From: Merdimonas faecigallinarum
GTDB lineage: Bacteria; Bacillota; Clostridia; Lachnospirales; Lachnospiraceae
Direction of reading: 5' to 3'
Assembly (NCBI GenBank): GCA_019119285.1
Contig: DWXJ01000052.1
Location: forward strand, 1 to 27,918
DNA length: 27,918 nucleotides
Shown here: one piece after another, positions 5,959-14,397 of the stretch
How positions within the stretch are numbered: the first letter of the stretch is position 1
Layout: each line of letters opens with the position of its first letter
The notes under the pieces: model-generated
Told to the model about the DNA's origin: nothing
Seen by the model: only the letters and a program-made list of their open reading frames with translations
Database searches by the model: none
Translations under genes and position numbers: made by a program

Positions 5959-6936
5959 TTACAGCGCCAGCGCCTTCGCAACATCATACTGATATTGCGG
6001 GATCGTCTTTTTCATGCTCAGCGCTTCGTTGATATCAAAGTCCACATACTCGCCGTGACGGTATCCTACGACGCGGTTGGACTTTCCTTCCATCAGAAGA
6101 TCCACTGCCATCGCGCCCATGATGGATGCATAGACACGGTCCTTGCAGGTCGGGCTTCCGCCGCGCTGCATGTGTCCGATGATGGTCGCTCTGGTCTCCA
6201 TGCCGGTCGCTTCCTCGATTCTCTTTGCCATATTGATGGAATCGCCGATTCCTTCTGCATTGATGATGATATAGTTCTTCTTGCCGCGCTTTCTGCACTC
6301 CTGAATGTCAGCTACGATCGCAGCCTCATCATAGTCATGCTCCTCCGGCATCAGGATCCTCTCCGCACCGTTTGCGATACCGCACCACAGCGCCAGATAT
6401 CCTGCGTCTCTTCCCATAACCTCGATAATAGAACATCTCTCGTGAGAAGTAGAGGTATCACGCACCTTGTCGATTGCTTCCATCGCAGTATTGACAGCGG
6501 TGTCAAATCCGATGGTATATTCTGTACAGGCAATGTCCAGATCGATGGTTCCCGGAATACCTACGGTATTCACGCCTAGATGAGCCAGCTTCTGTGCTCC
6601 TGCAAAGGAACCGTCTCCTCCGATCACGACAAGCCCGTCAATGCCATATTTCTTACAGATCGCAGCGGCCATCTGCTGTCCTTCCTCTGTCCGCATCTCC
6701 TCGCACCGTGCGGTCTGAAGGATCGTTCCGCCTCTCTGGATCGTATCAGATACATCTCTTGCAGAAAGATCAATGATCTCTTCATTCAATAATCCCTGGT
6801 AGCCTTTCCGAATACCTCTTACTTTCAGTCCTTTTCCAAGTCCGCTTCTGACAACCGCGCGGATCGCCGCGTTCATTCCCGGGGCATCGCCTCCGCTTGT
6901 AAGGACTCCGATTGTACGAATTATTTTCTGTGCCAT
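5959..6936 (-). CDS. pfkA: ATP-dependent 6-phosphofructokinase
   Basis: This 325-residue enzyme phosphorylates fructose 6-phosphate at the committed step of glycolysis. Visible motifs are TSGGDAPGMNAAIR (13-26), GGDGSF (106-111), PGTIDLD (128-134), MGRDAGYLAL (174-183) and the MQRGGSP allosteric/substrate segment. Gly in GGDGS and Gly in PGTID are the signatures of the ATP enzyme rather than the PPi enzyme. The usual PGTIDND reads PGTIDLD, with Leu133 in place of Asn, but both aspartates (132, 134) are kept. The ATG at 6936 has GGAGG 8 nt upstream; an in-frame ATG 24 nt earlier lacks a site. It has its own promoter in the end of dnaE. Confidence 0.95.
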   Translation of the reverse strand: MAQKIIRTIGVLTSGGDAPGMNAAIRAVVRSGLGKGLKVRGIRKGYQGLLNEEIIDLSARDVSDTIQRGGTILQTARCEEMRTEEGQQMAAAICKKYGIDGLVVIGGDGSFAGAQKLAHLGVNTVGIPGTIDLDIACTEYTIGFDTAVNTAMEAIDKVRDTSTSHERCSIIEVMGRDAGYLALWCGIANGAERILMPEEHDYDEAAIVADIQECRKRGKKNYIIINAEGIGDSINMAKRIEEATGMETRATIIGHMQRGGSPTCKDRVYASIMGAMAVDLLMEGKSNRVVGYRHGEYVDFDINEALSMKKTIPQYQYDVAKALAL

Positions 6937-6992
6937 GGCAAATTCCTCCATTGTATTCATTCTTCTGGTTAGTTACTACCTTTTCCGAACAT

Positions 6993-7021
6993 ATTTTATC
7001 GTAATTACAGCCGGTTTTCAA
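6993..7021 (-). promoter_or_regulatory. Promoter for pfkA inside the end of dnaE
   Basis: On the minus strand TTGAAA (7021-7016), 17 bp, and TAAAAT (6998-6993). It overlaps the last codons of dnaE and gives a leader of about 50 nt before pfkA. Confidence 0.55.
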
Positions 7022-10000
7022 TGGGTTTTTCAATTAGTTTTACACAAGCTTCCCCGAGATAATTCGTCAACCTGCTCAATAAGACCTTGTCCGCCTTCAC
7101 ATTTCTTCCCGGCGGAAGCTTTTTCACCGCTTTTTCTTTCCTGCAGTAGATGATCACCGTATCGTCCCCTTCTGCATCGGCCAGCATGGCAAATAATTCC
7201 TGCTCGCCCGCCAGATAAGCGGCTTTGTCCGGGTACTGGAGCCACAGTTCCTTCCGGGTCTGCTCAAAGGGGATCACCGTCTCGCAGATCAGTTTGCTGT
7301 CCGCCTCATCTTCCTCGGAAACTCTTCCCCGGATAAAGACCTTGCTCTCCTCCTCCAGATACTGCTGATTCTTCTCGTAATCCTTTGGAAATACAATGAC
7401 CTCCACACTGCCTGCCAGGTCTTCCAGTGTCAGGAAGGCCATGACCTTATTATTCTTGGTGTATTTGATGGTCTTGGCGGTGATCATGCCGCCCACCGTC
7501 TCTTTGGCGCCGTCATGGACCTTCGCCCTTCCGGTCTCCTCGTCCAGCTGGAATTCCAGGGTGGTCCGGGTGATATTTTTCTTCCATTTGTCCTCATATT
7601 CTTCCAGGGGATGACCGCTCAGGTAAATGCCCAGCACTTCCTTTTCGAAGGCAAGCTTCGTTTCCTTTTCGTATTCCCCTACGTTTGGAAGCGGAATGTC
7701 AAACTCCGCCTTCTGGTCGTCGCTTACCATATCAAACAGGGACATCTGCCCGGTCATCGAGTATTTCCGCTCCCGGTTCACCTGGTCCATAACCTGCAGG
7801 TAAATGACCATGAACTGCTTTCTGGTCCCGCCCAGGCTGTCAAATGCCCCGGATTTGATGAAGCTTTCGATGGTCCTCTTATTGACCTCTTTGCCGGACA
7901 GCCGTTCAATAAAATCTTTCAGCGTTTTAAACTCTCCTGCTGCTTCCCGCTCTTTGATGATGGCCTCGATCACCGGCCGCCCGATGCTCTTGATGGCGGC
8001 AAGTCCGTAGCGGATCTTTCCGTTATCCACGGAAAAGTTTCCCACGCCTTTGTTGATGTCTGGCGGCAGGATCTCGATCCCCATCTGCCGGCAGGTATAA
8101 ATGTACTCCGACACTTTGCCGGAATTATCGATCACAGACGTCATCAGCGCAGCCATAAATTCCACCGGATAATAGTATTTCAGCCAGGCGGTCTGATAGG
8201 CTACCACCGCATAGGCAGCCGCATGGGATTTATTAAATGCGTACTTTGCAAAATCGATCATTTCGTCATAAATCTGATTGGCCGTTTTCTCATCGATCCC
8301 GTTGGCGATACAGCCCGGCACATTTTCCTCCGGATTGCCATACACAAAATTCTGCCGCTCTTTTTGCATCACGTCGCCCTTTTTCTTGGACATGGCGCGC
8401 CTTAACAGGTCGCTCCTTCCCAGGGTATAGCCCGCCAGATCCCGGACGATCTGCATCACCTGTTCCTGATAAACGATACAGCCGTAGGTAGGCGCCAGGA
8501 TATGCTCCAACTGGGGGCAGTCATAGGTGATCCGTTCCGGATGGTTCTTTCCCTTAATGTATTTGGGGATAAAGTCCATAGGACCCGGACGGTACAGGGA
8601 GATCCCGGCGATGATATCTTCCAGGCTCTGCGGCTTTAATTCCTTCATGAAGCTCTTCATCCCCGCGCTTTCCAGCTGAAATACGCCGTCGGTCTTTCCG
8701 GTGCCGATGGAATTTAACACGGCTTTATCATCATAATCAATGGCGTCCACATTGATTTCCCGGCCCGCGCTTTTGCTGGCCAGTTTCTGGGCATCCTGGA
8801 TCACGGTCAGCGTCCGCAGTCCCAGAAAATCCATTTTCAGAAGTCCCAGTTCTTCCAGTGTGGTCATGGTAAACTGGGTGGTCACGGAACCGTCGGAACC
8901 AAGCGACAGCGGCACGAATTCATCGATGGCCTTCTGGCCGATCACCACGCCCGCCGCGTGCATGGACGTATGTCTTGGAAGTCCTTCCAGTCGTCTGGAC
9001 ATATCGATCAGTTCCCGGACCTGCTCGTCCTCCTGATAGAGTTTCTTTAACTCCGGATTCATGGTCAGCGCCCGGTCCAGGGTAATATTCAGTTCTCCGG
9101 GGATCATCTTGGCGATGCTGTCCACATAGCCGTAGGGAAGATCCATCACACGTCCCACATCCCGGATCACACCTTTTGCCGCCAGCGTACCAAAGGTGAC
9201 GATCTGCACCACCCGGTCCTCGCCGTATTTGCGCACCACATAGTCGATAACTTCCTGCCGGCGCTCAAAACAAAAATCCACGTCAATATCCGGCATGGAG
9301 ACACGCTCCGGATTCAGGAACCGCTCAAACAGCAGCTGGTATTTGATGGGGTCGATACTGGTAATACCCAGGCAGTAGGATACGATACTTCCCGCTGCGG
9401 ACCCTCTTCCGGGCCCCACCATAATGTCCTGTGTCCTGGCATAATTGATAAAATCCCACACGATCAGGAAATAATCCACATATCCCATGGAACGGATGGT
9501 GGAAAGTTCGTATTCCAGACGCTCCTTTAACTGCCCCCCGGCGTCCGGATAGCGTGCGGCAAGCCCGTCATAGCAGAGTTTCCTGAGATATTCCCAGGAA
9601 GTATAGCCTTCCGGCACATCGTATTTTGGCAGCTTGGTCACGCCGAACTCGATCTCCACCTGACAGCGGTCCGCGATCCTCTGGGTATTCTGAAGCGCCT
9701 GCAGCGCATAGGGGAAAAGTTCCCGCATCTCTTCTTCGGATTTGATATAGTACTGGCCGCCCTCATAGCGCATCCGGTCTTCATCCTTCAGTTTCTTGCC
9801 GGTCTGCAGGCACAGGAGGATATCGTGCGGCTTTTCATCTTCCGCATAGGTATAATGGACGTCGTTGGTGGCAACCAGTTCGATGCCGGTCTCCTGGGAC
9901 ATCCTGAGAAGCGACTGGTTCACCAGCCGCTGTTCCGGCATGCCGTGGTCCTGCAGTTCCAGGAAGAAATTGCCTTCCCCGAAAATGTCCTGGTAGCGCA

Positions 10001-10481
10001 GCGCCGCCGCCTTCCCTTCCTCATACATGCCCCGCTGGATATTCTTCTGCACTTCTCCGGCCAGGCAGGCGCTTAACGCGATCAGCCCTTCATGGTATTC
10101 CCGGAGAAGTTCCAGATCTACTCTTGGCTTGTAATAATATCCTTCCGTAAATCCTCTGGAAACGATCTTCATCAGATTATGGTAACCCAGATCATTTTCC
10201 GCAAGCAGCACCAGATGATAATATCTGTCGTCTTTTCCCGCGCCTGCTTCTTTATCAAACCGGCTGCCCGGCGCCACATAGACCTCGCACCCGAGAATGG
10301 GCCGGATGCCGGCCGCTTTTGCAGCCCGGTAAAAATCGATCACTCCGTACATGACGCCGTGGTCTGTGATAGCCACGCTGTCCATGCCAAGTTCTTTGAC
10401 TCTTGCGACACACTCTTTGATTTTATTCGATCCGTCCAGAAGACTGTACTCTGTATGGACGTGAAGATGCACAAAACTCAT
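7005..10481 (-). CDS. dnaE: DNA polymerase III subunit alpha, DnaE type
   Basis: This is an 1158-residue replicative polymerase of the DnaE family. It starts with an intact PHP domain (HLHVHTEYSLLDG at 5-17, ITDHG at 38-42). The nucleotidyltransferase core follows, with PGRGSAAGS at 357-365 and PDIDVDF at 397-403 supplying Asp400 and Asp402, and KMDFLGLRTL carrying the third aspartate. Next come helix-hairpin-helix and finger regions (RRAMSKKKGD), then an OB domain near the C-terminus (VGGMITAKTIKYTKNNKVMA). Conserved PHP histidines suggest a metal-bound and possibly active PHP site. In Clostridia DnaE usually works beside PolC, which is not in this window. AGGAAAG precedes the ATG. Confidence 0.97.
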   Translation of the reverse strand: MSFVHLHVHTEYSLLDGSNKIKECVARVKELGMDSVAITDHGVMYGVIDFYRAAKAAGIRPILGCEVYVAPGSRFDKEAGAGKDDRYYHLVLLAENDLGYHNLMKIVSRGFTEGYYYKPRVDLELLREYHEGLIALSACLAGEVQKNIQRGMYEEGKAAALRYQDIFGEGNFFLELQDHGMPEQRLVNQSLLRMSQETGIELVATNDVHYTYAEDEKPHDILLCLQTGKKLKDEDRMRYEGGQYYIKSEEEMRELFPYALQALQNTQRIADRCQVEIEFGVTKLPKYDVPEGYTSWEYLRKLCYDGLAARYPDAGGQLKERLEYELSTIRSMGYVDYFLIVWDFINYARTQDIMVGPGRGSAAGSIVSYCLGITSIDPIKYQLLFERFLNPERVSMPDIDVDFCFERRQEVIDYVVRKYGEDRVVQIVTFGTLAAKGVIRDVGRVMDLPYGYVDSIAKMIPGELNITLDRALTMNPELKKLYQEDEQVRELIDMSRRLEGLPRHTSMHAAGVVIGQKAIDEFVPLSLGSDGSVTTQFTMTTLEELGLLKMDFLGLRTLTVIQDAQKLASKSAGREINVDAIDYDDKAVLNSIGTGKTDGVFQLESAGMKSFMKELKPQSLEDIIAGISLYRPGPMDFIPKYIKGKNHPERITYDCPQLEHILAPTYGCIVYQEQVMQIVRDLAGYTLGRSDLLRRAMSKKKGDVMQKERQNFVYGNPEENVPGCIANGIDEKTANQIYDEMIDFAKYAFNKSHAAAYAVVAYQTAWLKYYYPVEFMAALMTSVIDNSGKVSEYIYTCRQMGIEILPPDINKGVGNFSVDNGKIRYGLAAIKSIGRPVIEAIIKEREAAGEFKTLKDFIERLSGKEVNKRTIESFIKSGAFDSLGGTRKQFMVIYLQVMDQVNRERKYSMTGQMSLFDMVSDDQKAEFDIPLPNVGEYEKETKLAFEKEVLGIYLSGHPLEEYEDKWKKNITRTTLEFQLDEETGRAKVHDGAKETVGGMITAKTIKYTKNNKVMAFLTLEDLAGSVEVIVFPKDYEKNQQYLEEESKVFIRGRVSEEDEADSKLICETVIPFEQTRKELWLQYPDKAAYLAGEQELFAMLADAEGDDTVIIYCRKEKAVKKLPPGRNVKADKVLLSRLTNYLGEACVKLIEKPIENRL

Positions 10482-10507
10482 ATCTTTCCTGCTTTCCTCA
10501 AGTAGTC

Positions 10508-10525
10508 CCCGGCGTCCGCGCCGGG
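10508..10525 (-). other. GC-rich hairpin in the dnaE leader
   Basis: CCCGGCG/CGCCGGG with a 4-nt loop lies 27-44 nt before the dnaE start, between its promoter and ribosome site. It has no U-run. It may stabilise the 5' end of the message. Confidence 0.4.
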
Positions 10526-10549
10526 AAACGCTCTTTCTTTTCTGGTAAC

Positions 10550-10578
10550 ATCATAACAAAAATACGGTCTGCGGTCAA
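10550..10578 (-). promoter_or_regulatory. Promoter for dnaE
   Basis: On the minus strand TTGACC (10578-10573), a 17-bp spacer, and TATGAT (10555-10550). The -35 box shares its T's with the U-run of the preceding terminator, a compact terminator-promoter junction. The leader is about 60 nt. Confidence 0.75.
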
Positions 10579-10617
10579 AAAAATCCGCCGGAAAACAGGA
10601 TCTTTTTCCGGCGGATC
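10577..10617 (-). terminator. Terminator downstream of the second HPr-like gene
   Basis: On the minus strand a 9-bp stem ATCCGCCGG/CCGGCGGAT, extended by A-T pairs around the loop, is followed by seven T's (10583-10577). It is a textbook intrinsic terminator and closes the long cvfB-containing transcript and the HPr-like gene. Confidence 0.9.
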
Positions 10618-10668
10618 AAATCGTCTGAAGTTCTACAAAGCTTCTGGTATCTTTCCTGCAGACCGGGC

Positions 10669-10902
10669 TTAGCCGTTCACCATGAATTTTACCAGTTTAT
10701 CAATATCTTCGCTCTCGTAAGCTACAATCTCAAGCTCCGGGATCTCGCCGCCGGAGAAGATATTTGCCATGGATACGTACTGGGACAGCTTGGACTTTAA
10801 GTTCAGTCTGTCGCCCTCGCCTGTTACCAGCTCTACTTTTCCTTTGCAGGAATCTACTACTTCAAAAAACTTGTCAATGTTTGTAATATTCTGTACTTTC
10901 AT
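10669..10902 (-). CDS. HPr-like protein lacking the phospho-histidine (second copy)
   Basis: This 77-residue protein is distantly HPr-like. Aligning the helix IDKFFEVV with RPAAQFV of HPr puts Asn8 at the active His position, so PEP-dependent phosphorylation is not expected. A lysine-serine pair in NLKSKLSQY (Ser37) matches the regulatory Ser46 site. It differs strongly in sequence from the copy at 3024-3257, so the two are not recent duplicates. The ATG has AAAGGAG upstream. A TTGAAA-N16-TATAAT promoter lies in the end of cvfB and a strong terminator follows, so it can be a single-gene transcript. Its location before dnaE and pfkA is compatible with a link to carbon regulation, but that is inference. 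Confidence 0.75.
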   Translation of the reverse strand: MKVQNITNIDKFFEVVDSCKGKVELVTGEGDRLNLKSKLSQYVSMANIFSGGEIPELEIVAYESEDIDKLVKFMVNG

Positions 10903-10940
10903 GTGATTGGTCTCCTTTCCAATACTTACCTTTCGTTCTT

Positions 10941-10968
10941 ATTATATCTTATCTGTTCAGGATTTCAA
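10941..10968 (-). promoter_or_regulatory. Promoter for the second HPr-like gene
   Basis: On the minus strand TTGAAA (10968-10963), a 16-bp spacer, and TATAAT (10946-10941). It overlaps the last codons of the cvfB-like gene. Confidence 0.65.
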
Positions 10969-11788
10969 TGCTTTTTTCCGTAATCTTGATCTTCCCTGCC
11001 TTTAACAGACGGCCCACCGCCCGTTTAAAGGCGTTTTTGCTCATATCGAACTCCTGCCGGATCCGCTCCGGGTCCGCCTTGTCGGTAAAGGGCAGGCTTC
11101 CTCCGGATGCTTCCATTCTTTCGAAAATCTTCCGGGCGTCCTCATCCATCTGAAGATACGCTTTTTCCCGGACGCTTAAGTCCATCTTTCCATCCGCCTT
11201 TACCTGAAGGACTCTGGCCGATATCCTTTGTCCCACCTTCAGGTCCCCATAGGCTTCTCTTTTCGGGATCAGCGCGCTGTAGCAGTCGTCTACCGCCACA
11301 AAGACGCCGAACCGGTCGCTGGTTTCATATATGATCCCTTCCACGTGATCATCCTTCTGATACGGCGGATCTTTGCGCAGCATCTCGTAGACCTTCATGG
11401 TCGCGCAAAGGCGTCCGGATTTGTCAATATACAGGGAGACCAGCACCTCGTCGCCTTTTTTTACCTTTGCGGTCTGCTCTTTAAAGGGAAGCAGCAGATC
11501 CTTTTCCAACCCCCAGTTAAGAAAAGCCCCGATCTTCCCGGTATCCGCCACCTTAAGAGCCTTTACTTCTCCCAGCGTGATCTTTGGTTCCTGGGTGGTG
11601 GCGATCAGCCGGTCCGCCGAATCCTTATAAAGAAACACCTCTACCGGATCTCCGATCTCCAGGTCTTTTGGCACCTGTTTTCTGGGAAGCAGGACTCTTT
11701 CCTCTTTATTCCCCAGATACATGCCGAACTCTACCTTTTTTACCGCCATCAACCGCGTCTTTTTCCCCAATCCATCTGCTAATGCCAT
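10949..11788 (-). CDS. CvfB-like S1 RNA-binding protein
   Basis: This 279-residue protein resembles CvfB/YitL of Firmicutes. It has repeated S1-type OB folds (starting around residues 14, 75 and 146, the last with GIIYETSDRFGVFVAVDD) and ends with a winged-helix domain (about 215-275, FDMSKNAFKRAVGRLLKAGKI). In Staphylococcus aureus CvfB is an RNA-binding regulator of virulence gene expression; the role in Clostridia is less clear. The ATG is preceded by AAAAGGAG with a 7-nt spacer. That site is formed by the last codons of the thioesterase gene, whose stop is 3 bp upstream, so the two are translationally linked. Confidence 0.88.
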   Translation of the reverse strand: MALADGLGKKTRLMAVKKVEFGMYLGNKEERVLLPRKQVPKDLEIGDPVEVFLYKDSADRLIATTQEPKITLGEVKALKVADTGKIGAFLNWGLEKDLLLPFKEQTAKVKKGDEVLVSLYIDKSGRLCATMKVYEMLRKDPPYQKDDHVEGIIYETSDRFGVFVAVDDCYSALIPKREAYGDLKVGQRISARVLQVKADGKMDLSVREKAYLQMDEDARKIFERMEASGGSLPFTDKADPERIRQEFDMSKNAFKRAVGRLLKAGKIKITEKSIEILNR

Positions 11789-11791
11789 CTC

Positions 11792-12514
11792 TTATCTCCT
11801 TTTTATTTCTACCAGGGCGTAGGGTTTGGCTGCCGCATCGCAGAGTTCCACCACTTCCCGGTCCTCTTCTTTTGCGTATCTGGGATAGATCTGCTCCCCG
11901 AAAACCGCTGATTTCTTATATTCCGCCCGCATCTTTGCGATCTCTTCCGGATGCGGGATACATTCCAGAGCCATCTGCACATACTGGCAGTTATTGACAT
12001 GTTCGTTGGTATCTATGTGGTATCTACGCACCGGGAAATCCGGCATCGCTTCCGCCTCCTTGGGCATCCGTACTTTCCGGGAGGCCGGTTCCATGGCAAG
12101 CGGTTCCCCGCAGCCGTACCGGGCGGCTTCTTCCGGATCCACCTTTGCAGGACGTCCTTTTTCCAGATCCATATAGACCCAGACCGTATAAGCCCGGACC
12201 GCAATCTCTCCCTTGCCGTCTTCCATACAGAAATTCCGGTAGCCGTAAAGGCCTTCAAACCCGCAGGACCAGGTCCGCACCAGGATCTTTTCCCCGAATC
12301 TCGGGTAACGCTCTATCTCCACCTGCCAGGAGGACAACACCCACCCTCTCTTTCTCTCATTGCAGGCGTCGATCCCGCATCCCAGCGCTTCCGACTGAAA
12401 GGTGCTGCAGTCCTGAAAATAATTCAGGATCCCCGGAAGCGTCATCTGCTGGTGGTGATCCACCTCACTGAACCGGACTCTGCTCTCAAACTGATATTCA
12501 TTCTCTCGTCTCAT
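11792..12514 (-). CDS. Acyl-ACP thioesterase
   Basis: This 240-residue protein with two hot-dog domains belongs to the bacterial FatA-like acyl-ACP thioesterases, which release free fatty acids from acyl carrier protein. The first domain begins with VRFSEVDHHQQMTLPGILNY. The second carries the catalytic-type motif DTNEHVNNCQYV (Asn170, His172, Asn174). The ATG at 12514 overlaps the stop of the cation-efflux gene as ATGA. A GTG 36 nt upstream would extend it into that gene and is not preferred. AAAGGAG lies about 12 nt before the ATG, somewhat far, and coupling to the upstream gene probably helps initiation. Confidence 0.88.
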   Translation of the reverse strand: MRRENEYQFESRVRFSEVDHHQQMTLPGILNYFQDCSTFQSEALGCGIDACNERKRGWVLSSWQVEIERYPRFGEKILVRTWSCGFEGLYGYRNFCMEDGKGEIAVRAYTVWVYMDLEKGRPAKVDPEEAARYGCGEPLAMEPASRKVRMPKEAEAMPDFPVRRYHIDTNEHVNNCQYVQMALECIPHPEEIAKMRAEYKKSAVFGEQIYPRYAKEEDREVVELCDAAAKPYALVEIKRR

Positions 12515-13686
12515 CTGCCCACGTAACTCCTTTCCACTGTGATCACACACTGGTAATTTTCTCCAGTAAGGCGCAAAAGTTTTGCCACCGATTTCTTTAA
12601 TTCTTCCTGCTTCTTTCCATCATACTCAAAAGGCACCACCATGTCAAAGATCAGATTATTCTGATCCTTGCCGCTGACCATCCGGAAATCATGGATGGAC
12701 ACCTCCGGATCCAGCGCCTCCAGGATCTGTTCTACCTTATGCCTGGTCTCCAGGACTTTTTTGTCCCTGGTCTCCACCGGGTCCATGTGGATCACCAGAA
12801 AGATCCCCAGTTTTTTGACCGCTTCCCGTTCGATCCGGTCAATGATCTCATGAGACTCCTCAATGTCCACATCATTTGGCACCTCCGCATGGATGGAGGC
12901 CATGCTTCTCCCCGGGCCGTAATTATGTACGATCAGGTCGTGGCTTCCCACGATCCCGTCATAGCCTTCCACAAACCGGCTGATCCGGTCATATTCTTCC
13001 GGCGTGACCGCCTCTCCAAGAAGCGGTTCCAGCGTATCTTTCGCGATCCCAACGCCTGCCCACATCACGATCAGGGACACAGCCAGTCCCACGATGCCGT
13101 CCACATTCCAGCCGGTAAAATGAAAGATCAAAAGAGACGCGATCGTGGCGGACGTGGTAACCACATCCCCCATGGCGTCTGTGGCCGTAGCCAGCATCAC
13201 CTTGGAATCGATCCGTTTTCCCAGCTTCCGGTTAAAATACGCCATCCACAGTTTCACGCCTATGGAGAGGATCAGGATCCCCACCGAAAGCATCTGGAAA
13301 TTCATTTCCTGGGGGCTGCAGATCTTGCCAATGGATTCCTTGAAAAATGTAAATCCAATCTCCAGCACCAGAAACGCCACCACCAGAGCCGCGATGTACT
13401 CCAGCCTGCCGTGCCCGAAGGGATGCTCCTTATCAGCCGGCTTGCTGGCCATTTTCACACCAACCAGTCCGATCACAGAAGAGCCTGCGTCGGACAGGTT
13501 ATTAAAGGCGTCGGCCGTAACCGAAAGGCTGTGGAGCATCAGTCCGATGCTTCCCTTTACCAGAAATAACAAAACATTACAAAAGATGCCTGTCACACTG
13601 GCCAACACCCCGTAGGCGGTCCTGACAGACACCTTTTCCGTGTCCTCATAGTCTTTTACAAATCTTTTTACCAAAAAATCAGTCAT
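12511..13686 (-). CDS. Cation diffusion facilitator, probably manganese efflux
   Basis: This 391-residue membrane transporter has six predicted transmembrane helices in its first 220 residues, then a long cytoplasmic C-terminal region. The metal sites can be read: N62-x3-D66 in TM2 (ADAFNNLSD) and D170-x3-D174 in TM5 (TATDAMGDV), where zinc/iron members usually have H/D-x3-D. Asn in TM2 with Asp-x3-Asp in TM5 is the pattern of Mn-exporting CDF proteins, so Mn(II) is inferred. A histidine-containing loop HPFGHGR is also conserved. The ATG at 13686 has GGAGG 8 nt before it and lies inside the last codons of spoIIR (8-nt overlap). Confidence 0.9.
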   Translation of the reverse strand: MTDFLVKRFVKDYEDTEKVSVRTAYGVLASVTGIFCNVLLFLVKGSIGLMLHSLSVTADAFNNLSDAGSSVIGLVGVKMASKPADKEHPFGHGRLEYIAALVVAFLVLEIGFTFFKESIGKICSPQEMNFQMLSVGILILSIGVKLWMAYFNRKLGKRIDSKVMLATATDAMGDVVTTSATIASLLIFHFTGWNVDGIVGLAVSLIVMWAGVGIAKDTLEPLLGEAVTPEEYDRISRFVEGYDGIVGSHDLIVHNYGPGRSMASIHAEVPNDVDIEESHEIIDRIEREAVKKLGIFLVIHMDPVETRDKKVLETRHKVEQILEALDPEVSIHDFRMVSGKDQNNLIFDMVVPFEYDGKKQEELKKSVAKLLRLTGENYQCVITVERSYVGR

Positions 13687-14320
13687 TCCAACTGCCTCCA
13701 AAAAAGAACCATTTTATCTTGAATTTCGTGGATGCAGTGATCATCTCGTATTCCTCTTCGCTCAGCGCTTCCTCAAGTTCTTTCTTCCCGTCTTCATCCA
13801 CCACCGCGCACACCGGATCCGTAAAGCAGAGAGCCGGGTAAAGAACGCACCACCAGTTCTGCCCTCCGGCGTTTCCCAGGCTGATCTTCAGCGCCTGATA
13901 GGTTCCGGCAGGAAATAGGAGATCTCCGTAACGCTTGTCCGGAAAATAACACCGGGTCACCTCTGCCCTGGCGTCATACCGGAAGCCTTCCTTTCGGATC
14001 ACATTCCGCGCGGTTTCTTCAATCTCATCCAGATGTTCCAATGCCCAGCGCCTGGTCGCCCCTGCGCTTCTTTCCGGCGCTTCGCCCATCTCTGTTTTCA
14101 TCCGGGCGATCACCGCGTCCCGGACCTTTAACTTCAACTCCTGGTCTTCCGGATCGTCGCTGTTTGCCGTCACATGGAAGCGGAACACTTCTTCTGCCAG
14201 CGCTTCCTGGGTCTTATGAACCTTTGCCTCCACTTCCCGGACTCTTGTCCCGGTGAGTAAAAGCGTAAATACAAGCGCCAGGATCACTGCCCCTGTCATA
14301 CAGACCTTCTGTTTGTTCAT
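13679..14320 (-). CDS. spoIIR: Stage II sporulation protein R
   Basis: This 213-residue secreted signalling protein is made in the forespore. It activates the SpoIIGA protease, which in turn processes pro-sigma-E in the mother cell. The N-terminal signal or anchor segment is at about 8-24. Family motifs are FRFHVTANSDDPEDQELKLKVRDAV (about 47-71) and the region FPDKRYGDLLFPAGTYQAL with NWWCVLYPALCF further on. The length is typical. The ATG has AAGGAG 9 nt upstream. I could not find a convincing sigma-F promoter in the 77 bp upstream. Its position inside a housekeeping run and its overlap with the efflux gene are notable. Confidence 0.93.
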   Translation of the reverse strand: MNKQKVCMTGAVILALVFTLLLTGTRVREVEAKVHKTQEALAEEVFRFHVTANSDDPEDQELKLKVRDAVIARMKTEMGEAPERSAGATRRWALEHLDEIEETARNVIRKEGFRYDARAEVTRCYFPDKRYGDLLFPAGTYQALKISLGNAGGQNWWCVLYPALCFTDPVCAVVDEDGKKELEEALSEEEYEMITASTKFKIKWFFFGGSWND

Positions 14321-14397
14321 TCCCGTCCACTCCTTACTTCTTCCAGCAGGCTTTCCGCCGCTGTTTCTACCCGGAGTGTTGACAGGAAACCATCGTT

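Noticed and set aside
14321..14397. Sigma-F promoter before spoIIR
   Set aside because: No pair of sequences at suitable spacing resembled the sigma-F consensus, so none is annotated.
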